NCBI GenBank assembly: GCA_902796875.1
Contig: CADBQT010000094.1
Location: 1-7,037 of the forward strand
DNA from: an uncultured Eubacteriales bacterium
GTDB taxonomy: Bacteria; Bacillota; Clostridia; Peptostreptococcales; Anaerovoracaceae
Reading direction: 5' to 3'
DNA: 7,037 bases
Part shown: positions 1 through 5,069 of the stretch, one piece after another
Numbering within the stretch: position 1 is the first letter of the stretch
Layout: the number at the start of each line of letters is the position of its first letter
The notes under the pieces: model-generated
The model's database searches: none
What the model was told of the DNA's origin: nothing
What the model saw: the letters and a program-made list of their open reading frames with translations, nothing else
Position numbers and translations under genes: made by a program

Positions 1-1599
1 GACCGGGGGATGACGGAGGAGGAGATCCAAAGGCAATCCGTGGACCTGCACAAACTGGACACTTTCGTCAAGAAGCGATACACGTCCATTTTGAATCCCA
101 TATCCCTGTTCCGCCAGGGCTTCAAGACCATATCCTCCTATCCTCTGGTGAAGAAGCTCCTGCTCATCGGGTTCTTCTTCTCGGCGGCGGTCATCACCAT
201 ATCCACGACCCTGTTTTTCGGGGTGTTCAATATTCCCGATTCCAAGTTCACCACGGCGGAGAAGGGATATGTGGTGATCAGCGGAGAAGGTCTGACCACC
301 GATGTCTATGAACAGATGGAAAACGATGAGCGGGTCAAGTATATGCTCCCGGGGGATTCCCAGGTGAACATGAAGATCGGCACCGACGATCTGATCCAGA
401 CCAGAAGCGTTTCCCTCAGCGTGGATGGTTCCCTTTCGGACATCCAGAACGTGAAGAACGTGATCGCGGGTAGACTGCCCAAGAATGAACACGAGGTCGT
501 CATCGATAAGATGGTCATCAGAAAACTGACGAGAAACGGGAACGACTACGGGATCACCCCCAAGAATATAGGCCTTTCCACCTACGAGGACTACCTGGGC
601 CGACAGCTGACCGTTCCCAACGTGGAGCCCTACACCATCGTCGGGATCTCGGACAGAGAGGTGCCGTGCATCTATGCCTATCAGGGTCAGTTCGTCGACA
701 TCATCTCCAATGCGGTCGATCCGGACAGCAAGTTCGAGGACGCCGAGGACTACGCTTTCGAAGAGGATATGGGCATGGAAGGCGAGGTGACCGAGGCCGG
801 TGAAGTGACCGAGATGAACGTGGTCGATATGGGCAACGTCAAGGACGTGGGCCTTTTTGAGGGCGGAAACTGGCCAAAAGCCCCCTATGAAGTGCTGGTC
901 AATTTCTGGCCCTACAAAGACAGCAAGACCATGAAGGTGGGAAACGAACTGAACCAGAAGGTAAACGGCCACAAGCTGAAGGTGGTGGGCTTCTATTCGG
1001 ACAAGCACCCCAACAGCAACTATGCCCTCGCCACGGAAGAGACGGTGAAGCTGGCGACCATCGAAAAGAAGAAAAAAGCCACCCTCTATCCGGCGGGAGC
1101 CAAGTCGGATCTGAAGGATCTCCTTTTGGAGAACGGGTTCGAGAAATACACCGACGTATACAAGAGGGACAGGGAGCAGTACCTGGAGGAGCAGAGATCG
1201 CTGATGATCTCCGTGCTGGTGTTCTCCGGGATCATGATCCTCATCTCCTTCATCGAGATCTTCCTCATGATCCGGGCGTCCTTCCTTTCCCGGATCAAAG
1301 AGGTGGGCACCTACCGGGCCATCGGCGTGAAGAAGAGGGACATCTACAAGATGTTCTCCGGCGAGATCCTGGGGATCACGGCCATCGCCAGCCTGCCCGG
1401 ATTCCTGTTCGCCACCCTGATCGTGACCCAGCTGGCCAACAACATGTATTATGCCGACCACTTCATGGTGAATCCGGGGACCCTGCTGGTCAGCCTGATC
1501 GCCATTGTGGCGCTGAACCTTTTCTTCGGGCTCATCCCCGTGGCCAGGACCATTCGGAAATCCCCGGCGGCGATACTGGCAAGATCGGACGTGCAGTAG
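1..1599 (+). CDS. ABC transporter permease, MacB/FtsX type, 3' part of a longer gene
   Basis: This is the membrane part of an ABC transporter of the MacB/FtsX class, which usually moves peptides, lipids or drugs or works mechanically on the envelope; the substrate is unknown. The frame is open to the left edge, so the ATG at 10 is probably internal. Counting from it, residues 1-45 are a charged linker and 49-72 form the first membrane helix. An extracytoplasmic domain spans about 73-395. Helices follow at about 398-421, 451-475 and 491-510. The cytoplasmic loop at 426-445 (SRIKEVGTYRAIGVKKRDIY) is the classic FtsX signature, and the protein ends in a typical SPAAILARSD tail. One helix, a large outer domain, then three helices is the MacB layout, in which an ATPase domain precedes the first helix; I infer that it lies upstream. 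An acidic, Met-containing stretch at about 236-278, with GEVTE twice, looks like an insertion. No clear terminator follows. Confidence 0.85.
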   Translation, partial: DRGMTEEEIQRQSVDLHKLDTFVKKRYTSILNPISLFRQGFKTISSYPLVKKLLLIGFFFSAAVITISTTLFFGVFNIPDSKFTTAEKGYVVISGEGLTTDVYEQMENDERVKYMLPGDSQVNMKIGTDDLIQTRSVSLSVDGSLSDIQNVKNVIAGRLPKNEHEVVIDKMVIRKLTRNGNDYGITPKNIGLSTYEDYLGRQLTVPNVEPYTIVGISDREVPCIYAYQGQFVDIISNAVDPDSKFEDAEDYAFEEDMGMEGEVTEAGEVTEMNVVDMGNVKDVGLFEGGNWPKAPYEVLVNFWPYKDSKTMKVGNELNQKVNGHKLKVVGFYSDKHPNSNYALATEETVKLATIEKKKKATLYPAGAKSDLKDLLLENGFEKYTDVYKRDREQYLEEQRSLMISVLVFSGIMILISFIEIFLMIRASFLSRIKEVGTYRAIGVKKRDIYKMFSGEILGITAIASLPGFLFATLIVTQLANNMYYADHFMVNPGTLLVSLIAIVALNLFFGLIPVARTIRKSPAAILARSDVQ

Positions 1600-1682
1600 A
1601 GGCGGAGAATTCCACCCCTCCCAATTCGTTACCTGACATCTGTATTCTACTCCCTGCCGGCCCAAAAGACCATATCTATCGG

Positions 1683-1712
1683 TATACGCCGGCCCGGACA
1701 TCGTAGTATAAT
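1683..1712 (+). promoter_or_regulatory. Probable promoter of the methyltransferase-like gene
   Basis: A perfect TATAAT lies at 1707-1712. The best upstream partner is weak: TATACG at 1683-1688 with an 18-bp spacer matches the TTGACA consensus at only three positions. Transcription would begin near 1718-1720. An ATG at 1711 opens the same reading frame but overlaps the -10 box, so it could not be on this transcript; this supports the downstream start at 1768. A poor -35 box may mean that an activator is needed. Confidence 0.6.
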
Positions 1713-1715
1713 GCA

Positions 1716-1763
1716 CATAACGGCATGTGCCGGGGAGCGCATAACGATAAACGCCGGGGAGCG
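1716..1763 (+). repeat. 24-bp tandem direct repeat in the leader, carrying the ribosome binding site
   Basis: Two adjacent 24-bp units, 1716-1739 and 1740-1763, match at 19 of 24 positions. Both start with CATAACG and end with GCCGGGGAGCG; the five differences fall in the middle. The second copy supplies the Shine-Dalgarno sequence for the ATG at 1768. The first copy holds the same purine run but has no ATG, GTG or TTG at the matching distance. The array lies wholly in the predicted 5' untranslated region. Confidence 0.8.
1756..1761 (+). promoter_or_regulatory. Ribosome binding site that fixes the start at 1768
   Basis: GGGGAG is followed by six bases (GCGAAA plus C) to the ATG at 1768-1770, a normal spacing of about 6-7 nt. 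The in-frame ATG at 1711 has no such sequence before it and overlaps the -10 box. Confidence 0.65.
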
Positions 1764-1767
1764 AAAC

Positions 1768-2751
1768 ATGAACGAAGCAGATCACGCAAAGGCAGGCCGG
1801 GCCAGGCTGGTATACGACCAGTTCACCGCCCGATCCTCCAAAGACGACGAATACAAAGACTGGACAGGATACCGGAGGGAACTGACCGATTTTGTGATGC
1901 GGACCACCCCTGCGGGCGGGTCTCTTCTGATCCTTGGGGCCGGCAAGTGCAACGACCTGGACCTCAGGAAACTGGCGGATCACTGCGGGGCCATCACCCT
2001 GTCGGACTACCGGCCGGAGACCGTGGAGGAAGCCTTTGCACGATATGACCTGGCTCCATCGGATACCCTGAAGACCGTGGCGTCGGACTACGTGGGTATC
2101 ACCGATGAGGACTATCTGGAATACACGGACCGGCTCATCACCGTCATGGAGAAGCTGGCCGATTGCCCGGATCTGGAGGAAACCGCCGGCCCAGTGGAGA
2201 GCCTGGAGATCGCCGGGTCCGAACTTGCGAAGATCGCCGGCCCGGAGCTTGCCGCTCTGGAAGAGACCCTGGAGGGGATCTACCGGAGGAACGCAGCGTA
2301 TACCGTCGACCTGGGAAATAGGGCCTACGACAACGCCGTCGTCGCCGGGGTCCACAGCCAATTGAACAACTCCTTTCGGGGACTGTTTCAGTACGTCCGC
2401 AAGGACGTGGAGGAGCGAAAAGGGGAGGTCCCCTTGGCCAATGAACTGAACGCTGCCGTCTTCAGGATGACGGGAAAGCACACCGGAGATCTGGTGGACC
2501 GGTTCAACGAGGCACTCTTCGCCGCTGTAAGAGAGGGCGTCGTCTACGCCTATGAGGAATGCATCATCTACACGCCGGAAGGGGCGGCCACTCCGGCCAT
2601 CGGCACCGTGGATGGAGCCAGGCAGGCGGGTGAGGCCATCGCCGACTTCCCGGTGAAAGAAAAGACGAGTGGCCTCTGGCCTTTGTCCCGGAGGAGAAAG
2701 GTCAAGTTCGAAATGACCGTCTGCTATCTGACGGTGGGAGAACAGCAATGA
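1768..2751 (+). CDS. SAM-methyltransferase-like (Rossmann) protein of unknown function
   Basis: A soluble protein of 327 residues that I do not recognise as a named enzyme. The strand GSLLILGAGKCNDLDL (about 51-66) looks like motif I of class I SAM-dependent methyltransferases, a beta strand running into a GxG loop. AITLSDYRPE (75-84) fits the next strand, whose acidic end normally holds the ribose of SAM. The segment YDNAVVAGVHSQLNN, around 188-201, resembles the fourth core strand. Residues 136-165 are helical and repetitive: IAGSELAK is followed by IAGPELAA. No signal peptide or membrane helix is visible. The start at 1768 is chosen from its ribosome binding site and from the promoter overlapping the earlier ATG. 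It has its own promoter, and its 3' end faces the minus-strand gene 51 bp away. The fold call is inference from short motifs; a different Rossmann protein is possible, and neither methyl acceptor nor pathway can be named. Confidence 0.6.
   Translation: MNEADHAKAGRARLVYDQFTARSSKDDEYKDWTGYRRELTDFVMRTTPAGGSLLILGAGKCNDLDLRKLADHCGAITLSDYRPETVEEAFARYDLAPSDTLKTVASDYVGITDEDYLEYTDRLITVMEKLADCPDLEETAGPVESLEIAGSELAKIAGPELAALEETLEGIYRRNAAYTVDLGNRAYDNAVVAGVHSQLNNSFRGLFQYVRKDVEERKGEVPLANELNAAVFRMTGKHTGDLVDRFNEALFAAVREGVVYAYEECIIYTPEGAATPAIGTVDGARQAGEAIADFPVKEKTSGLWPLSRRRKVKFEMTVCYLTVGEQQ
2207..2254 (+). repeat. 24-bp imperfect tandem repeat inside the methyltransferase-like gene
   Basis: Units 2207-2230 and 2231-2254 agree at 18 of 24 positions and share AGATCGCCGG at their 5' ends. 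In frame they encode the eight-residue units IAGSELAK and IAGPELAA, residues 148-163 of the protein. A weaker related stretch (ETAGPVESL) lies just before. The repeat keeps the reading frame and probably extends a helix. Confidence 0.6.
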
Positions 2752-2802
2752 ACAGTCCGGGTCTGAAGGTCGACCGTAGCAGCCGTCGCAACAGCCGTTA
2801 CT

Positions 2803-3354
2803 TCACCCCAATCCGTTGGAGCCCACCGGGATGCGGGGATCGATCTCTTCCACGGCGGCGATGATCTGCCGGGTCATATCCGGGTCGAAGCTGCCGCAGA
2901 GTTCGATGCCGTCAACACCGGCTTTGCAGAGGTCCTGGGCTACCTGGACGGCCTGTTCCACGTCGCGGATGAAGCGGGCGTGGGTGTTCATCTCCGGAGC
3001 GAGAAGCTCGATGGGATAAGGCTCTTCGACGCCGCCGAAGATGATCAGGCCGTATTCGTCATACTTGGTGAGAGCCTCCAGCTTCGCCTGCTCCTCCGGC
3101 AAGTAAGCCGCGTAGTGGATATCCGTCCCCTCGGGGGCGTCCTTCATCAGCTCGGCCACGTGCTCCTCGTTAAAGTCGCCGCAGAAGTTGAGCATGCAGT
3201 AGCCGTCGGCGATCAGGTCTTTCGCGCAGGCCATGCAGGCGTCGATCCCATCCAGGCCGACGACCTGGCTCAGCCACTCGCCGTCATCCAGAAAACCTTT
3301 GTAGTTATCCACCGAAAGTCCGGGGACATTTTCGATAAACGCATACTTTTGCAT
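2803..3354 (-). CDS. Two-copy DUF6506-like protein
   Basis: A 183-residue soluble protein of unknown function. Its second half, with DVEQAVQVAQDLCKAGVDGIELCGSF (131-156) and then IPVGSNGL, strongly recalls DUF6506, a small alpha/beta family whose members carry a helix, an IELCGGF-like turn and a PVG strand. The first half repeats the pattern: residues 31-61 align without gaps to 126-156 at an offset of 95. They share A44/A139, D46/D141, L47/L142, G51/G146, C58/C153, G59/G154 and F61/F156. Known DUF6506 proteins are, as I recall, about 100 residues, so this looks like a fused duplication. Each CG-F turn keeps a cysteine, a possible active or metal-binding site (inference). The start ATG at 3354 follows TAAGGAGG (3368-3361) at a spacing of six bases. 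It has its own promoter and is divergent from the kinase-like operon. Family naming is from memory, not from a search. Confidence 0.75.
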   Translation of the reverse strand: MQKYAFIENVPGLSVDNYKGFLDDGEWLSQVVGLDGIDACMACAKDLIADGYCMLNFCGDFNEEHVAELMKDAPEGTDIHYAAYLPEEQAKLEALTKYDEYGLIIFGGVEEPYPIELLAPEMNTHARFIRDVEQAVQVAQDLCKAGVDGIELCGSFDPDMTRQIIAAVEEIDPRIPVGSNGLG

Positions 3355-3408
3355 AGCGATCCTCCTTATGGATTTTCCTCGTTGATCCTCCCGATATATG
3401 TTGGGTCA

Positions 3409-3437
3409 AAGATATCACCGAAACACAGGGAAGTCAA
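3409..3437 (-). promoter_or_regulatory. Leftward promoter of the DUF6506-like gene
   Basis: Reading the minus strand, TTGACT (3437-3432) is followed after exactly 17 bp by TATCTT (3414-3409). TGA sits directly before the -10 box, giving an extended -10 (TGN) element. Transcription would start near 3402, leaving about 45 nt of leader before the ATG at 3354. Confidence 0.6.
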
Positions 3438-3448
3438 TCGCCCGCCCC

Positions 3449-3477
3449 TTTTCAAAACCCCATTCTAGGCGTATAAT
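3449..3477 (+). promoter_or_regulatory. Rightward promoter of the kinase-like / ferredoxin / metG operon
   Basis: A perfect TATAAT at 3472-3477 is preceded, after 17 bp, by TTTTCA at 3449-3454, which matches four of six -35 positions. Transcription would begin near 3484, about 38 nt before the ATG at 3522. Its -35 box lies only 11 bp from the -35 box of the leftward promoter. This is the only promoter I can see for the three genes to its right. Confidence 0.65.
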
Positions 3478-3511
3478 ATCATTGGAAAAATATCGGAGCG
3501 TTAGAGCTTTT

Positions 3512-3516
3512 GGAGG
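3512..3516 (+). promoter_or_regulatory. Ribosome binding site that fixes the start at 3522
   Basis: GGAGG followed by five bases (AAGAT) leads to ATG 3522-3524. An in-frame TTG at 3510 overlaps this site and has no purine run of its own, so it is unlikely to be the start. Confidence 0.75.
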
Positions 3517-3521
3517 AAGAT

Positions 3522-4172
3522 ATGAACACAGATAACAAAAGAGTCATTACCATCAGCCGGGAATTCGGCAGCGGCGGCAGGATCATCGGACGTAGACTGG
3601 CGGAAAAACTGAACGTTCCCTATTACGATAAGGAACTTCTGGACAAGATCGCCGAGGAATCCGGATTCAGCCGTGAGATGATCGCCGGCGCCGAAAAACG
3701 GGCGAAGAACAGCTTCCTCTACAGCCTGGCATCCGCCATGGGCACGGGTGAAGCCGGCCCGGAAAGCCTTTCCCTGAACGAACGGTTCTTCCTGGCCCAG
3801 TTCGACACCATCCGCAAGCTGGCGGAGGAAGAGGAATCCTGCGTCATCGTCGGCCGTTGCGCGGACTACATCCTGCGGGATCTGCCCTACGCCACCAACG
3901 TGTTCATCTACGCCGAAGAGGCGGACAAGATCAAGCGGGCGGTGGAGGAATACGGCGTGCCGGAAGAGAGCGTCAAAAAGCTCATGAAGGACACGGACAA
4001 GGCGAGAGCCAACTACTACGCCTACCACACGGGCCGCAAGTGGGGAGATCCGGTGAACTACCACATCTCCATCGACAGCGGCTACCTGGAAGTGGAGGAT
4101 CTGGTGGATCTGATCATCGAGTACAGCAAGAGACAGATCCGCCGGGGCACCACCATCTGGGACGAGAAATAA
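3522..4172 (+). CDS. Cytidylate kinase-like family protein
   Basis: A 216-residue cytoplasmic P-loop protein of the cytidylate-kinase-like family (Cytidylate_kin2 type). The N-terminal strand and loop VITISREFGSGGRIIGRRLAE (8-28) is the family's hallmark: it occupies the place of a Walker A loop but has GSGGR where true CMP kinase has a GKGT-like lysine. KLNVPYYDKELLDKIAEESGF follows, then a helical lid-like middle and CVIVGRCADYIL, the conserved second strand and turn. The C-terminal half has charged helices and YYAYHTGRKWGD, also typical of the family. It is not the housekeeping CMP kinase, and its substrate is unknown; kinase activity is inferred by fold only. It is the first gene after the rightward promoter, and the ferredoxin gene starts 27 bp downstream, so the two are probably translated from one message. 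Length is normal for the family, with no sign of damage. Confidence 0.85.
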   Translation: MNTDNKRVITISREFGSGGRIIGRRLAEKLNVPYYDKELLDKIAEESGFSREMIAGAEKRAKNSFLYSLASAMGTGEAGPESLSLNERFFLAQFDTIRKLAEEEESCVIVGRCADYILRDLPYATNVFIYAEEADKIKRAVEEYGVPEESVKKLMKDTDKARANYYAYHTGRKWGDPVNYHISIDSGYLEVEDLVDLIIEYSKRQIRRGTTIWDEK

Positions 4173-4199
4173 ACCGGCGGCAATCGCGAGGAACGAGAC

Positions 4200-5024
4200 A
4201 TGATTACGGTCAGAGGAATGTACTTCAGCGGGACCGGGACCACGAAGAAGGTGGTTTCCGCCGTCGCAGAGGAGATCGCCCGCCGGGCCGGATTTGCAAA
4301 GGCAGAGGATATCGACTTTACCCCTCTTAGGGCGAGAGACGAGATCTACACCTTCGGACCGGAGGACCTTGTGGTCTTCGGTGTGCCGGTGATCGCCGGA
4401 CGGGTGCCTAACGTGCTGCTGCCTTTTCTCCAGACCCTGGAGGGAGGCGGGGCCATGGCTGTTCCGGTGGTCCTTTACGGCAACCGGAACTTCGACGACG
4501 CCCTGGTGGAGCTTCGGAACATCCTGGAGGAGAGGGGGTTCCACACGGTGGCGGCCGCAGCCTTCATCGGGGAACACTCTTTTTCCCGGAAGCTGGCTGC
4601 AGGCAGGCCGGATGCAAAGGACATGGAGATCGCGGCAGAATTCGCCGGGAAGGTGGCGGACAAAGTCAGGGGATCTGTGAAAACCCCTGCCTTTGGGCCG
4701 GTGGCCGTGGACGGAGAAGACCCGCCCCGCCCCTACTACCAGCCGAGAGACCGAAAAGGGACGCCCATCAACATCCTGAAGGTGAAGCCCAGACTGGACG
4801 AAGCGAAGTGTACCGGATGCGGCATCTGCGTCGCCGCCTGCCCTATGGGATCCATCCATGAGGAGGCCCCGGGTGTCGTGGACGGGATCTGCATCAAGTG
4901 CTGCGGCTGCGAAAAGAAGTGTCCGGAAGGAGCTCTGTACTTCGACGATCCCGGCTACATCTACCACCGGGAGGAGCTGGAGCTGGGGTACCCGGACCGC
5001 AAAGAACCGAAACTGTTTTTTTAA
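4200..5024 (+). CDS. EFR1-type flavodoxin-like / 2[4Fe-4S] ferredoxin fusion protein
   Basis: A 274-residue electron-transfer protein. The N-terminal flavodoxin-like domain (about 1-165) begins with [13 protein letters not shown]; the loop S10-T15 (SGTGTT) would hold the FMN phosphate. [20 protein letters not shown] and [16 protein letters not shown] are segments typical of the EFR1 family. The C-terminal domain carries two CxxCxxCxxxCP clusters: C204, C207, C210, C214 and C231, C234, C237, C241, enough for two [4Fe-4S] centres. C235 is an additional cysteine next to a ligand. Such proteins are thought to pass electrons between ferredoxin-like centres and flavin in anaerobes; the partner is unknown. 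GAGGAA at 4188-4193 sits six bases before the ATG. It lies 27 bp after the kinase-like gene and 45 bp before metG, so it is the middle gene of a likely operon. Confidence 0.9.
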   Translation: MITVRGMYFSGTGTTKKVVSAVAEEIARRAGFAKAEDIDFTPLRARDEIYTFGPEDLVVFGVPVIAGRVPNVLLPFLQTLEGGGAMAVPVVLYGNRNFDDALVELRNILEERGFHTVAAAAFIGEHSFSRKLAAGRPDAKDMEIAAEFAGKVADKVRGSVKTPAFGPVAVDGEDPPRPYYQPRDRKGTPINILKVKPRLDEAKCTGCGICVAACPMGSIHEEAPGVVDGICIKCCGCEKKCPEGALYFDDPGYIYHREELELGYPDRKEPKLFF

Positions 5025-5033
5025 CCCAATACC

Positions 5034-5051
5034 GCCTGCCCATTCGCAGGC
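5034..5051 (+). other. Short hairpin between the ferredoxin gene and metG
   Basis: GCCTGC (5034-5039) and GCAGGC (5046-5051) can pair into a six-base-pair GC-rich stem with a six-base loop. No T-run follows on the 3' side, so it does not look like an intrinsic terminator. The T-run TTTTTTT at 5016-5022 is upstream, in the end of the ferredoxin gene. The stem could act in RNA stability or processing, ahead of the metG ribosome binding site (GAGAGAGGAAA, ending about three bases before ATG 5070). Confidence 0.4.
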
Positions 5052-5069
5052 AGAAGAGAGAGGAAACCA

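Noticed and set aside
1607..1627. Possible terminator after the permease gene (GAATT / AATTC)
   Set aside because: The stem is five mostly A/T pairs with an 11-base loop and no T-run after it, so it is too weak to call.
1711..1767. An upstream ATG at 1711 extending the methyltransferase-like protein by 19 residues
   Set aside because: The ATG overlaps the TATAAT box and would lie before the transcription start; it has no ribosome site, and the extension is encoded by the tandem repeat.
2752..2802. Possible bidirectional terminator between the converging genes
   Set aside because: The region holds a palindromic GGTCGACC and a direct repeat of CAGCCGT, but no stem-loop with a T-run in either direction.
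2980..3468. A 162-codon plus-strand frame opposite the DUF6506-like gene
   Set aside because: The minus-strand gene has a clear ribosome site, promoter and family pattern. The plus frame runs through the divergent promoter region and shows no motif.
4890..4923. Extra cysteine (C235) in the second iron-sulfur motif as a novel cluster type
   Set aside because: C231, C234, C237 and C241 already complete a normal CxxCxxCxxxCP motif, and CIKCC-type sequences are, as I recall, usual in this protein family.
3501..4967. A 488-codon open frame on the minus strand across the kinase-like and ferredoxin genes
   Set aside because: It is antisense to two genes with strong family motifs. Its translation is low-complexity and His/Val/Arg-rich, as expected from GC-rich antisense frames, and no ribosome site or known motif is seen.
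5025..5069. T-box or SAM riboswitch before metG
   Set aside because: The gap is 45 bp, far too short for either element, and no T-box core sequence is present.
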